A stretch of DNA of 64,000 bases from Trichoplax sp. H2 (Eukaryota > Placozoa > Uniplacotomia > Trichoplacea): the NCBI GenBank assembly GCA_003344405.1, contig NOWV01000012.1, positions 930,001 through 994,000 of the forward strand, given 5' to 3'. The notes under the pieces were generated by a model. That model was not told where the DNA came from, made no database searches, and saw nothing but the letters and a program-made list of their open reading frames with translations. A program made the translations under genes and the position numbers. Below are positions 25,088 through 37,345 of this stretch, piece by piece; the first letter of the stretch is position 1; every line of letters begins with the position of its first letter.

Positions 25088-28011
25088 TATCACCGATTGT
25101 ACCGAAAAGCGTGATAGTAAGACTAGAAATTTTTAAATTATATGTGCTGTGGTGCGGTCGTAATCTAATGAGCTTGTGCGAAGAGGTAGTTATAAACTGA
25201 GAATTGAATGCCAAATTTATCCCGTTTGGACGTGTTTGCCTAGTTGACACCATCAGCAACTGATATATTAGAAATATAAGGCAACATAATCCTATTACAG
25301 TATGAAAAAAGGATTTAAAGTATTATTTCTATTTTTCTATCGTGACTGTTAGTCACTAGTGCAATTCATCAGTTGCTTATATGTAAATGTGGTAAGATAT
25401 TTCAATTTCTAGTTCCATCATATCAAAGATAATAATACAGTGATAATGTATATGAAAGTGAATGATAACGTTATTCCTGTGCAAAAATCCCTTAAACTTC
25501 GTGCAGATCGTTTGAGATTATGTGTCTTACTCGTACTGTAAAAACTGCAAAAGGTCGTCTTCTTAAATAAAAGCAAGCAACAGATGAACTTAGGTTCAAT
25601 TAATTATTTTAATATTCTTATGTTGTGATCCTTATGGTCTTTGTGTTCTCCTAATTATATTGATCATTTATTAGTTACGAAGCACAGTACATGCATAATG
25701 AGGTATGCAACGCATGGTTTTTCGTAACAACAATTATAATACGATTTCCAGATATACATCTTGATTTGTTATTTTGTAGGCATTTGTCATTTAATTTGTG
25801 ATAGCTTAAAGGGAATAGAGAAGATAAAATTATATGATTATTTTAATTACTACCAATAGCAACGATATTATTACTGATAGCGCGATTATAATACACCTAC
25901 GATTAGTTTAGGTATGAATTGTATTGGCAATGTAACTCAATTAACAGTAAAAAATAAAATCGAAATATCTCATATCATCGGGTGTTATCTGTTATTGATT
26001 TTTGACATCAAATTCTTGATTTATACAACATGCTTTTTTGTAAAACCTCTATAGCAATTTTCTTTGGAGTACTGCTGAGTAGAAACTGAAACTGTTTCAA
26101 TTCGATTTATTTGTGCCATACTATGTATGTAAATCGTAAACCATGGTAACACTAAGCGTAAATAAGTTTAGGGATAATAAAAACAGTAATGCGTATAAAG
26201 CAAAAGTTGTATACTTACTACAAAAGACAAAGTTTTACCGATTGCAACGCGTTAACATATACGTTATATCACAGTAAACGACTGAACTATAAAGACTTGA
26301 TCAAATAAAATAGTAATAAATGCAATCAGTAGTTTACAACTACAGTAGTACAGTATCTTACAGATTTAAGGTATGCGAATATCTTGGGTGAATTAAATTT
26401 CCAACTCTGTGTACCATGATCGATGTAATGCATGCCATATGTATATAGCAATAATAATGTATAATTTCGTAATCACTTTCATTAATGCAAAAGTATCGTA
26501 TTTAACCAGTTAGCCTTATCAGGTTGCTGCTATAATTTAAAGTTGTGAAATGATTTCAGTTTACAATTTGAGTACTTTGGTTGAAATGATTTCAGTTTAC
26601 GATTTGAGTACTTTGGTAGTACTGCCCAATGTACTACACTATCTGTCTATAATATGACACAAGTACATAATACCTGTAACAATATAATACAGGTGATACT
26701 AATTTAATTAATTAGAGCACGATAAGTACTGTAAAACCGCATAAGCACAAGATCTTGCTCAGGTTGAGGCTTAATTCAATCACAATACTGAAGAATAGTA
26801 CATGTAGATTATTCCTTGTGATAGATAAGGTGTATAGTAGATGGAATTTGTTGATATACGCCATATACGTCCGTATGTATGCAATAGGTTTATTAGTTGA
26901 TCTTATCCAGTTTACTTCACTCGCTTTATACACATATTAGTACGGCATGGCTTCTATTTATTAGGAAGACATACTAGTAGATGTACAATGCCTTTAAGGG
27001 CATATTCTGTAATATTCTGTTACGTTAGTAAATTTGAAATCAAAAACTAGGATTAATCCTTTTTTTAGATATTATTGCTCGAAAAATCAACCGCTAACAT
27101 CAAAAACTAAATCATCTTCAACAACTTGAAAGGTAATTTTATGTTTAATTTGCATGATAATAGTTAATTAGCTGTAATATCTCAGTGACGAGTAGAGATA
27201 TGATATACTGCACAATCTAACGGTATGATTCTATATGAATTATAATTATTAATTATCAAATAAGCTTTGCAGTTGCTATCACGTTCAATTTAGCTATATC
27301 TAATAAAGAAGAACATTAATCTATAGTCACATAGAGTACTTATTTGATATAAATGACAGAGAAAACACGAGTAACTGGTTAGTTAACACATACGAAACCA
27401 TGATATCGCACACACTATCTACAAAATAACTTGCTAATCATCGGTAATATTATTTAATTTTCGTGTGAAGCTTGGTTGTAAGTGTGGGATGCTGGACAGC
27501 ACGTATTTGCTGGGATAAAGTGATCAGATATAGAGATGATTACACAGTCATCAGTTAAATACACTTTCTTTAGCATTGGATAATACACTAAATTATCGTT
27601 ATTACCTGAGTTGTATTTTAATTACAGTAAAAGCATTATTCTAGTTGATGATCGGCTATAGATGAGGTAAATTAATCGAACAAATGCCTTTACGATGAGG
27701 AGGGTGTAATCTGCGAATTTTGGGATGCTTTGATGAAATAAAGCAACCTGATGATGCAGTAATCCAGCGGGCACATTCCACTTTTAATCTAACTTTCAAG
27801 GTATCATTATTATTCATTAACAACACCACGTGGAAAGAATTGCTTCAGTAAAGACCCTGCTGGCCATGTGGTCATCCATTCATCGTAAAAACTATAACTA
27901 TGGCTCATATCGTTGGTTGCTGTTGTTGGATTGGCCGTATCTATAAATGATAACGATACAATTGAAGAGTTTTGATATACGGTATCCATGGTTATTCAGG
28001 CTCATCGATCA
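25088..28011. other. Spacer between convergent PCF11 and the Sel1-repeat gene
   Basis: About 2.9 kb, AT-rich, between two 3' ends. No exon is recognised. The only clear structure is a 36-bp direct repeat at 26546-26617. Confidence 0.6.
26546..26617. repeat. 36-bp tandem direct repeat, two copies
   Basis: Copies 26546-26581 and 26582-26617, both starting TGAAATGATTTCAGTTTAC, differ at about one position, so the duplication is recent. Confidence 0.9.
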
Positions 28012-30912
28012 TCAGGTTAAAAAATAAAAATGTTTAGGTGTTGGATAATGTGCTACCACATTGTTAGGATCAAGTAAATCTGCATTCTTACCCTGTTGTT
28101 GTTGAGGTGATGGCGGCTGTTGTTGTTGCTCTTGTTCTTGTTGTTGCTGCTGTAATTGCTCTTGCAATTGCAGTTGTAATTGTTGTTGTTGTAATTGCTG
28201 TTGTAACTGTTGCTGTTGTAACTGTTGCTGTTGTAGTCGTAATTGTTCCTCAACTGATTGCTCGATTTGCTGTTCTGGTGTTAACGGTTCAAGTTGTGAA
28301 GTTTCTGATGATAATTGCCTTGCTAGCAGCTGTGGTGAAAGATCACCACCAAAGTCGGAATGAGAATGAAAGACACCATCAGCAATGGTACGGTGGCCCA
28401 ATTCTTTAATATGATAATGTTGATCAATTAATCCCAAACTTGGCATGGTCGATGTACTATTGGTAACGCTAGTACCAGTATAAAATTGTTGAGCAGATCC
28501 GTGAGGGTGATGATGATGATGATGATGATGATATTGCTGTTGCTGTTGGAAAAGATTTAATAGATGATGTCGTCGCTGTTCTGGTTGGTTTGTATCATCA
28601 GTTGCAATGGTAATTGTAGACGGAGCTATACTTGAATCTTCCATTCTATCATTAGGTGGCAAACTTTCACTCATATTAATGGTAGTATCGTTGTGATTTT
28701 CTGTAATAGTTTCTGGATTTTGACGTAATGTTTTATTCAAGATTTCTTTCTCTAGTTCATCGACCAATCGCTGATGTTCACTATCTGGCGTTGTTGGGAA
28801 TAATAAACTATCGTTAGCTTCATAAGAAGTTAGTCGTGCCGGGAAATTATTCTTCATAAAGGTGGCCATTGAAGCTGCTTCCTCTCGTGTTACCTCTATG
28901 TGAAGTAATTGGTCGACTTTTTTGGATAGTAAGCTCATTTGTTGCTGGACTTCGCTATCGTTACTACTGTCCGACACAGTTAACGTTTTAGCTTTTTTCT
29001 TGGCTTTATTAGCATAATAGCGATCATAAATATTTTCAACTTCTTGTCCACGCAGGATTGACTTTTTATAATAGGCCATAGCAGTCTGTAAACTAGCACC
29101 AACACCATAGCCATAATGGTACATAACGCCAACATGATAGAAATGGCGTGCACGTACCCCTTGATAGTGTTTTTCAATGTTAGCTAAATATGATTGGTAG
29201 GCTAATTTAAAATACCGATCAGCTTTATCTTCATCATGTAGATGTCGATATTGACAATTGCGATAAATTTTCCCTAGGCGAAATTGTGCATGAGCGATAG
29301 TGGCCGCACTTACATCTTGCCCACGAAGGACACGTTGATAAAAATCAACTGCAATATCGATATTACTGGTTGGTAGAGCATTTTTTTCAATTAATTTAGC
29401 TAAATCAATGTAGGATGGATAATCTTGTAATTTAGCAGCAGTTGTAAAATAATGACCAGCAACGTGGAGATTAGCAGGTAAACCAATACCATGCTTAATT
29501 AAAAACCCCAAAACTTGAAATGCTAAACTATTACCATTACTATAGCCGACAAAATCTGTTGCAACCGTAGCTAACTGGAAGCATTCCACTGCTTTATCGA
29601 CACTTTTTTCAACACCTCCTTTACCGTTTAAATAATACCAACCTAGCCAGAAAAGTGTTGTGGCATAGGCATAAGTTTGGCATGATTCAAAGTAATAATC
29701 ATAACCTGTTCGTGTCATATTATTACGAACAGGTTGATGCTCATTAAGGTAATTATCGTAGCGTGAAGCAATTAATAATTGCGCTCGTGGATGGCCGCCT
29801 TCAGCCGATTTTCGGATAAGGTAATTTTTAATTTTTTGACTTTTGCGTACACCTAAACCGTTTTGATACATACGGCATGCTATATTATAGTAGCCAGCAG
29901 GATTGCCTAGATCGCCAGCAATTTTAAAATATTTGATTGCTCTACGATAGTCTCGATCGTCCTTAGACCAGTTCATTTTAACCAGGAGATAACCTAATTC
30001 GTTGTAAATTTGGCTCATTTCTTCATTTTTTTCATTTTGCTTAGGTTCTTGACTGCCATTACCGCTATCATTGGTATTATTATTATTGTTGGCAGTTGTT
30101 GCAGAGTTACCATTGCTACTATTATCGTTGTGATCACTAGAATTACTGTTCTGCTGATTTGGAGGATTGGTAATTGTCGAGGAAGTTACGCGTGTAACTG
30201 TTGTAGATAGACTTTTGGCATATTCCTCGATAAGTGATTCATGATGACGTTTTAAATTATCAACAGCTTCTCGCCAAATTCGTGATCGTTTAAAATTATA
30301 CCATAATTCTTGGTGACCTTGTGCATAATATTGATCTTGGGCTGCCGACTTTACATAATTTTCAACTTTGATTTTTATTAATTCTTCTTCTGGCATCAAT
30401 TTAACATAACTACAAGTTGGGAGCGGTGTTGATGGAATAGAAGCCATCGTTGGAGATGGCGTTAGAGGCATTGAAAATGATGCTGTCGGTGATACTGGTG
30501 ATGTTGGAGATGTTAACTCAAATGGTGTTGGTGGATTATTAGTATTGCTATTAGTTGTCCCGTAGAGTTGGCATAGCATATATAAAGCACCTGGATGATT
30601 ATTATCGACAGCAATTTTATAATGATAGAATGCTTCTAAGCAGTCTTCATTTGTTGTTCCGAGACCCAAATGATAAATTCTCCCTAACTCGTAATGAGCA
30701 TGAGGATCATGTAGATTTTTACATTTTTCCATATAAATCATTTTGGCTCTATCGAATAACTCATTTGTATAATTTTCATGTAGGAATAGGTCTAAAACAT
30801 CATCATCAGTAGGCGCTGCATCCGATGTTTGCGACTGGTCAGCCATCGATCGGGCAAAAGGAAAGGCTACAATGCTCGAACTTTTCTTTGCTTTTGGAAC
30901 TTTGTTGCCCAT
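28012..30912 (-). CDS. Intronless Sel1-repeat protein with His- and Gln-rich tail
   Basis: A single 966-codon frame starts at an ATG. It encodes Sel1/TPR-like helical repeats in several blocks: HYELGRIYHLGLG with YHYKIAVDNNHPGA (about residues 70-115), YNELGYLLV to AGYYNIACRMYQNGLG with KSAEGGHPRAQ (about 300-385), LFWLGWYYLNGKGG, and FYHVGVMYHYGYG with AYYKKSILRG (about 430-640). Ser/Thr/Asn-rich linkers separate them. The C-terminal third is low complexity, with a poly-His run followed by a long Gln-rich tract. The N-terminus is MGNKVPKAKK; Gly2 plus basic residues would suit N-myristoylation, though position 6 is Pro. Sel1 proteins are scaffolds, often in ER quality control or signalling; no specific orthologue is assigned. 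Lack of introns contrasts with most neighbours and may point to a retrogene origin. Confidence 0.88.
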   Translation of the reverse strand: MGNKVPKAKKSSSIVAFPFARSMADQSQTSDAAPTDDDVLDLFLHENYTNELFDRAKMIYMEKCKNLHDPHAHYELGRIYHLGLGTTNEDCLEAFYHYKIAVDNNHPGALYMLCQLYGTTNSNTNNPPTPFELTSPTSPVSPTASFSMPLTPSPTMASIPSTPLPTCSYVKLMPEEELIKIKVENYVKSAAQDQYYAQGHQELWYNFKRSRIWREAVDNLKRHHESLIEEYAKSLSTTVTRVTSSTITNPPNQQNSNSSDHNDNSSNGNSATTANNNNNTNDSGNGSQEPKQNEKNEEMSQIYNELGYLLVKMNWSKDDRDYRRAIKYFKIAGDLGNPAGYYNIACRMYQNGLGVRKSQKIKNYLIRKSAEGGHPRAQLLIASRYDNYLNEHQPVRNNMTRTGYDYYFESCQTYAYATTLFWLGWYYLNGKGGVEKSVDKAVECFQLATVATDFVGYSNGNSLAFQVLGFLIKHGIGLPANLHVAGHYFTTAAKLQDYPSYIDLAKLIEKNALPTSNIDIAVDFYQRVLRGQDVSAATIAHAQFRLGKIYRNCQYRHLHDEDKADRYFKLAYQSYLANIEKHYQGVRARHFYHVGVMYHYGYGVGASLQTAMAYYKKSILRGQEVENIYDRYYANKAKKKAKTLTVSDSSNDSEVQQQMSLLSKKVDQLLHIEVTREEAASMATFMKNNFPARLTSYEANDSLLFPTTPDSEHQRLVDELEKEILNKTLRQNPETITENHNDTTINMSESLPPNDRMEDSSIAPSTITIATDDTNQPEQRRHHLLNLFQQQQQYHHHHHHHHPHGSAQQFYTGTSVTNSTSTMPSLGLIDQHYHIKELGHRTIADGVFHSHSDFGGDLSPQLLARQLSSETSQLEPLTPEQQIEQSVEEQLRLQQQQLQQQQLQQQLQQQQLQLQLQEQLQQQQQEQEQQQQPPSPQQQQGKNADLLDPNNVVAHYPTPKHFYFLT

Positions 30913-31615
30913 GTTTCTTGTAATGATTATAATTATCCAACAACAACTTACTAAAATTTGAAAAAGAAGGAAGAAAAAGCGAAAAATTATAATTGAAATA
31001 CTTCAAAGAGAAGTTTTATCAAGAAAAGCAAGCTAATTTCTCTCTAGATATATTTTGTAGTATACTATAGTTGCGAACAGTTATTTCAATCATTACCGAT
31101 TAAGAGGTAGAAATTCAAGTTTCGGTATGCATAAACAAGATTTTAAAAATTTTTGTATAGACATTAATCATTTCGACCATTAGCAAGCAAAGTTTGTAGT
31201 CTTAGTTTCTATAAATATTATTACTAACATTAAAGTAGAAACAGTGTCTAGAAATCATGCCTACCTCACCTATTTAATAGGAAAGGTTTCTATGATATTA
31301 ATGTGCTAACGATAGATAGAAAATTCAACTATGGTAATCGTTGTGTAATTTTATCTCCCTATTTCCCGATCACTCACTTCTATAAAGCTCTTGACTTAAA
31401 TAGGAACGATTTTTCGTGTTAACTGCATCCTATTTTCCATATATCGCTACTATCGTCATTTATTGTCTGTATATGGTGATCACTTAATAGAATGATACTG
31501 TAGAAGTTACTTTTGTCAGCAAGGCAAATTTACATTTTTTTCTAAAGCATCTTCTTCCCGTCTAGGTTTGCGTTGATTTATTTTAGGACTTTGCTCTGAC
31601 TATAAATATTGGCAT

Positions 31616-32250
31616 GAAAAGTTAAGCGAATAAGGAAAGCTCGAATCGATATCGTAAGTAAGAATGATCAAAATCATATCAGCAATCTCTTGAAATTTAC
31701 AAAATTGTTCTTTCAAAAGGCCAATACAATCATTGCACAGTATGCTAAATATACTCATATAACATTTCACGATATTAATATCTTGCCGTAACTCATTACT
31801 GTATTAGATTACAGTAATGGAATAAAATATTATTGTTAGACTAGCTTCTTTGAGATTAAACAAACTTTTTAGCTGGCATTAACGTTTTACTGGCATGCGT
31901 AATGGCGCAAAATGAATCGTTGACTGTTTCAATATGGATTGAAAAGTTAAGCGAATAAAGAAAACTCGAATAGATACCAAATAAGTAAGAGTAATTAGAA
32001 TCATATCAGGAAACTCTTAAAATTTAGAGAATTATTCCTTCAAAAGGCTAATGTAATCATTGTGCAGTATGCTGAAACGTACTTGTAAGATATTTCGCGA
32101 TATTAACATCTTGCCGTAACTCGTTGCTGTATTAGATTACAGTAATGGAAAATATTATTCTTGAAGTAGTTTTTTTTGACATCGAACAAGCATTTTAGTT
32201 GGCACTGATGTTTTACTGGTACGCCTATGGACACAATATGAGTCATACAC
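31616..32250. repeat. Two-copy tandem repeat, period 325 bp
   Basis: Copy 1 (31616 to about 31925) and copy 2 (31941 to about 32250) share GAAAAGTTAAGCGAATAA at their starts, then TCTTGCCGTAACTC and TGTATTAGATTACAGTAATGG further in. Divergence is moderate and includes small indels. No coding potential is seen. Confidence 0.85.
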
Positions 32251-32411
32251 TGTTTGATTATAAGCGATAAATTACGCTCACATAGTCAAGTCACACTTGT
32301 GAATAAATCTTTTTGAGTATGTAAATGTAGAAATCGAATGTTGGTAATTATGCACGGATATTTTACCATGTAAAGCAGAGTAATCATTTAAGAGTTGATT
32401 AACATTTCTTG

Positions 32412-32681
32412 AATAAAGCTTTAGGTCTTAGGAATAATATCTGGTTTATATTAGTTTTGGTAAGTCTGTTTCATAGCTGTTTTTTTTCCTCTTACTCGTA
32501 CCAGGTACGTATTTACGTATGCAATTTATCCAATAAGGTAAAGGATATAATAATTTGCCGACTACCGCATACTGTACCTCTATTAAAAGTGGCTTCTATA
32601 GAAAATATTAATAACGTGATTAACCAACCTACTGAAGATCCTGCTAATCGATTTAAGGATGCTGTGCTTAGATCTCTATAA
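32412..32681 (+). CDS. Possible orphan exon(s), unidentified
   Basis: The open frame has no ATG start (the apparent start is TTG). It contains a plausible 45-nt intron from GTAAGT (about 32460) to a polypyrimidine-tract acceptor at about 32504; its removal keeps the frame. The downstream part reads VRIYVCNLSNKVKDIII and ends ANRFKDAVLRSL and a stop. If unspliced, the N-terminal half resembles a signal peptide or membrane segment. No family is recognised. Confidence 0.2.
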   Translation, partial: NKALGLRNNIWFILVLVSLFHSCFFSSYSYQVRIYVCNLSNKVKDIIICRLPHTVPLLKVASIENINNVINQPTEDPANRFKDAVLRSL

Positions 32682-35600
32682 AACTTGCAGGTAAATTATA
32701 TTGGGTAAAGATATCGTACGATATAGATTGCTCCATATAAATAATGGATACAAGATCTAGATGCTCATATGTTGTATTGGCGGGACTAATTTACTTTTTA
32801 GCTAAGGAAAGAACACATGTTATTACTCTAGGGCTAGAACATGACAGAACATCTCTAGAGTGCTTAAGGGGTATGAATTGGATACTAATCTTACATTAAA
32901 TGTTGGTCTTTTCTTATATACGGGTAGTAGCAAGAAAGCTTCCAGGGAGTGTTTTGCCATAGGGTACGGTATCGCAACAAAGAAAAATAGAGGTTTTTAT
33001 CGCGACTTACAAATTTATTCCATTACTGGAAAGATCGTTTATAACAGCGAAGGATTATTAGATAAGCATTAAGCTGATTTATTTTTGTCTACTTGTGGTT
33101 ATAATGAATAAATTATTCAATTAATTAAATTAGCCATCTACTCCTATTCGTGAGCGGACTTCAAAAAATGAGCTGTCATCGAGCACCAGTAATCTTTAAA
33201 AGGAGTTATTATTTTTTATTTTTGACAGTAAATTAATTGGTAACTAATAGATTCATAGTTATTACTGTACCTACGAATGACGATAATTTAATTATAGGAA
33301 TTGAAATCGATATTTCTTAAATGTTTATATTTATTAGCATAGCTGCGGTTTTTATAGGAATAATATCTACTGCTAAAACAAAAACGATGAATTTGTCATG
33401 AAATTAGAAGTTAAAGTTCAAGAGGTAAATGTAATTATCAATTTCGTATTTTGAATATTTAAATGAAATCAGTGCCGGTGCGTAATTGAATATTTGCAGG
33501 CAATTAGCAGCGGTAATAGCAACATTAAAAATGGTAGAGTTAGATATCTTACGTTTATCTTTAGCTTACGTGGTTAAACGTTAGTGTTGGTATGGATCAC
33601 TAGCATAACCAATAAGGTTCGATAACAAATTAAGTGATGTATGTCTAAAAAATAAAATTAAAAAAAAATTAGGTCAATAATTATAATTGATAATTGTTTA
33701 TATCCAATGTTTTTCTAATATCTGTAAGGCATATGAAGTGGAAGAAGCTTTTAGGTTGGATCAAAAATGTTGTATTACAATAAGTAAATTACCGTGCTGA
33801 AGTTATGATATACTTTTCTTGCTCAGTGTCGTTGATAGCATGATTTTAGTTGCCAGTATTTCGTAACTATATGTATCCACCTTTAACTTTTATGAAGAAA
33901 TTTGCTTGCAATGGATTCCAAAAATAAATTTTGAATATTTGAATGATAACTTTCTTTACGTATTGCAATGCTTGAACGGATCAGTAATACGTCTGTTATA
34001 TCGATTTAAATAGGAATATAACGCGAAAGATGACAAGAGCTGTAAGCGAATAGATCCGTATTTTATTATACGGATAACACGCGTCAATTTCCGGTAATGG
34101 TTACAAGAATAAAATAGATATGACTAGTAAATGTACAGTTCCAAACCTGGTTAGCTTAGAGAATAGATTTCTATTAACAGCTATTGTCATTAATGTTATA
34201 GAATGTACATTGATCATATCTTGTATCAAAGTATTAATTGTAAAGATTGTACATGAGGTCGCTGTAAAGTCCACAATCTAACAGTGTCAGACAGAGGCAT
34301 ATGGGTAAGCCATATGGCCTAGTTGACAATATCCTTAATCATAATGTAAGAAATGAAGATAGTAACAATTGCAATTTGATTAGATCACTTAAAATATGCA
34401 TTGATTGTATTTAATTAGACAGTATAAAACCGGACCATGATATAATTTTAAAGGTGAATATTTCAACTTTTCAAAATTTAAATGCATGCTCTGCAATTTA
34501 ATATCTCAAATCAGGTATAGCATAAGAAATAAAAGTTGTTAGAGCAACGTTAATTTACGTAATTTTTTCGTTAACCCTTGCAATAGTAGCTTGTGACTGC
34601 TTGCTTAGGTAATTTTATTACATTAGTGAATGATATGCTAGAATCAATATTATAGACGAGATGCAGGAATAGAAAAAGCTGTAACTTTATAAACATATAT
34701 CATTTTATTTATTTATTCGTAGTGATTGTTCATTTAAGATATTGATTTAATTTAATCCCATGATTGTATGTAAAATACGTTGTTTGCTTCAACATGATGA
34801 AAGTCTATTAATAAAGCAAATAAATGGCTACTGCTATGTTTTACATAACTAATATCAGTATTATACAATATAATGTTTATAAGCTATGCACAGCTTGATG
34901 TTTACTAGTTGATGTCGCCATTTGTTGAAATTCAGTGTTATTTTATCCCCGCATAATTAATGACTCTGATCTAGGAATTTAGTTTCATATGCACGAGCCA
35001 TAATCATTACTTCCTCCCGCGCCTACTGAAATTTTGATATATAGGTAGCTTTTCGACATTTTCTCTTCTTTTTATGTAGAACTTTAGATTAACATTTCGC
35101 CGATATACTTTGCGTATAAGATTACAAGGTGGACTGTTTGTAGAATTATAGATTTTATGATGTATGCAACGGAACTGTTTTAAATTCTAGTTGAAGTTAT
35201 CTGTCGTTACATTGCCATCATCTTATCAGTTTTTTGTTATTAAATTTAGTATGATGCACTCGTCATCATAAACGTGTGTAATTATAAGTAAATGTATACA
35301 ATTTGCACAAAAATTAATAGAATACAGGAAAATCATAGTTATTATTATTGATATATAAAAGATACTATTCAGGTAGTTGTTTTATAATTTAAATTTTATT
35401 ATGTACCGTGCAGTACTGACATACCATAACTACTCGTATATTATCACGGTATTTTCGAAGATAAGCTGTAGATGATTTAAAGAATGCTGTATTAGTGTTA
35501 AAAATGAATTCATAGAAGTCTAATACCACCGAATTTACTGAATGCTGCAAGAATGAAAATAGATATGATGATATTACTACTACAGTGCTATAGGGTTTGG

Positions 35601-37164
35601 CTCAGGTATGCCGTTTTCAATTTACTTTCTATAGGCTAATTTTAATATCAATTGCTAACCAACCGCACCTTTAGTCCTATACGTCTAGATAATCTTCGTG
35701 GTTTCTATAGAATGTACTTAATATACACCGATTTTCTATTTATAAAAGCAAACATCTTTCAGATGATGAATAGATAGGGCTTGATTGATCTATTGTACAG
35801 TATATAAAATATTTAAGCCGCTAACGCTTACAAAATTCGTTGCGAATATAAGAATAAGGGATAAACTTACTGGATGTATCAGAATTGATAAAGTTTTGCT
35901 GAAAAAGAGAATATAATTGCAGATACAGCATTTGATAGAAAACTATTAAGGCTAAATTTACAAGAATTTATAGATATGCACTTATGCTATTTCCATTAAT
36001 CCATCTTTTCCTTTCGCATTGTCTTATAGACAAAGAAATTATATCGCATACAATTTGAGAGTTTGCGAGCTCAATCAGTTTGAGTATATAATATCTTTGG
36101 CAATGTTAGTACTAGCCTATAGATAGAATTATATTATAGACGAACGCTTAATTGTAACTCTGGTCTTGATAAAAGGAGAATATATCGTATGCTAGTAATA
36201 AATCGATAATCCATACCATGTAGTGTAAGGTATCATTCTCACTAATTATCACTAAGTTCATCTGATTTGAAATGCTCAATACTTTGTTTTGTGTAGAATT
36301 ATCTTCAAAGTCGTTCCAAATGAGTTTCCGGCTAGTGAAAGGATTAATTAAGATTTTAATGACATTTTTGGCCTAGCTAAGTATATTGAAAGATGAGATA
36401 AGTATACTTAGAATCTATTTCCTTTACACTTCGATATCATATAGCATGCAGATATGCAGCTTCATCTTTCGCGTATTTTACTTTTCGTTTAGAATGCGGA
36501 ACATCATTAATATACTTTAAGGGCTTTAATATCTCGTAAACAAGAAAAATTATACCGCTGTTATCTTTGTTATGTTTAACAGATATTTCAGGGGCTAATT
36601 CTAAATAGTTTTTTCAAGATTGTGATTGAATTTAGAATTATACACTATGCTGGTGTGCTATTTGAGCAATAATGATAGCACTTTAATTAGCGCTTTAATG
36701 CAATTGGAGGATTTTTTCTTAAAGATAGGTTATTATAAAATTATGTATGTATTGTTTGTGTAGGTCCAGCTGTTACACTTATGACTATTAACAATTGTCC
36801 TTAAGTATATATACTTGGTGGATCACTTTGATTTGACTATCCTGTCCCTAAATTTACGATCTTTTTTATCTAGTAAATGAAATATTACCTGGTACCAGCC
36901 TGTACTATAAATAGTTCTACAGGTAGGCAATCTTAATCGCAGGTATATTTATATTTCATACATACTGTGTTGTTCTTCATGTTTATCTCTCTATCTTGTA
37001 TATATTTTATCTAATGGGAAGACCGTTAATGATTAAGAAAACCGCCATAAGCAAGAGCGTAAATAGGCTTCTTACGACTCTGGTTCCGGTATGTTAATGG
37101 CAGTCGATTTTTGCTGGATAGTTGCCATCTTGAGCTATTAGATATTAAGTTATATTTAAATAAT

Positions 37165-37345
37165 ATAGAATTAGTAAACGCTATAAGTTATAATGTTTAG
37201 CTTGTTAACATAACCTATCGGATTTCCTCTTTTGAATTAGAATTTAAGATATTTAAATTATAGGATTAATAAGATTATAAGTCATGTTGTATAGCTTGCT
37301 AACGTAAACTGTCGATTTGCTTATTTCAGATTACAATTAAGAAAA
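37165..37345. repeat. Diverged duplication, period about 97 bp
   Basis: Two related AT-rich segments start near 37167 and 37263, sharing TTATAA(T/G)...TAGCTTG(T/C)TAAC motifs. Strongly diverged, so the boundaries are approximate. Confidence 0.45.

Noticed and set aside
28107-28409. Plus-strand frame rich in Val/Ala opposite the Sel1 gene
   Set aside because: It is the antisense of the CAG/CAA glutamine tract of the real minus-strand gene.
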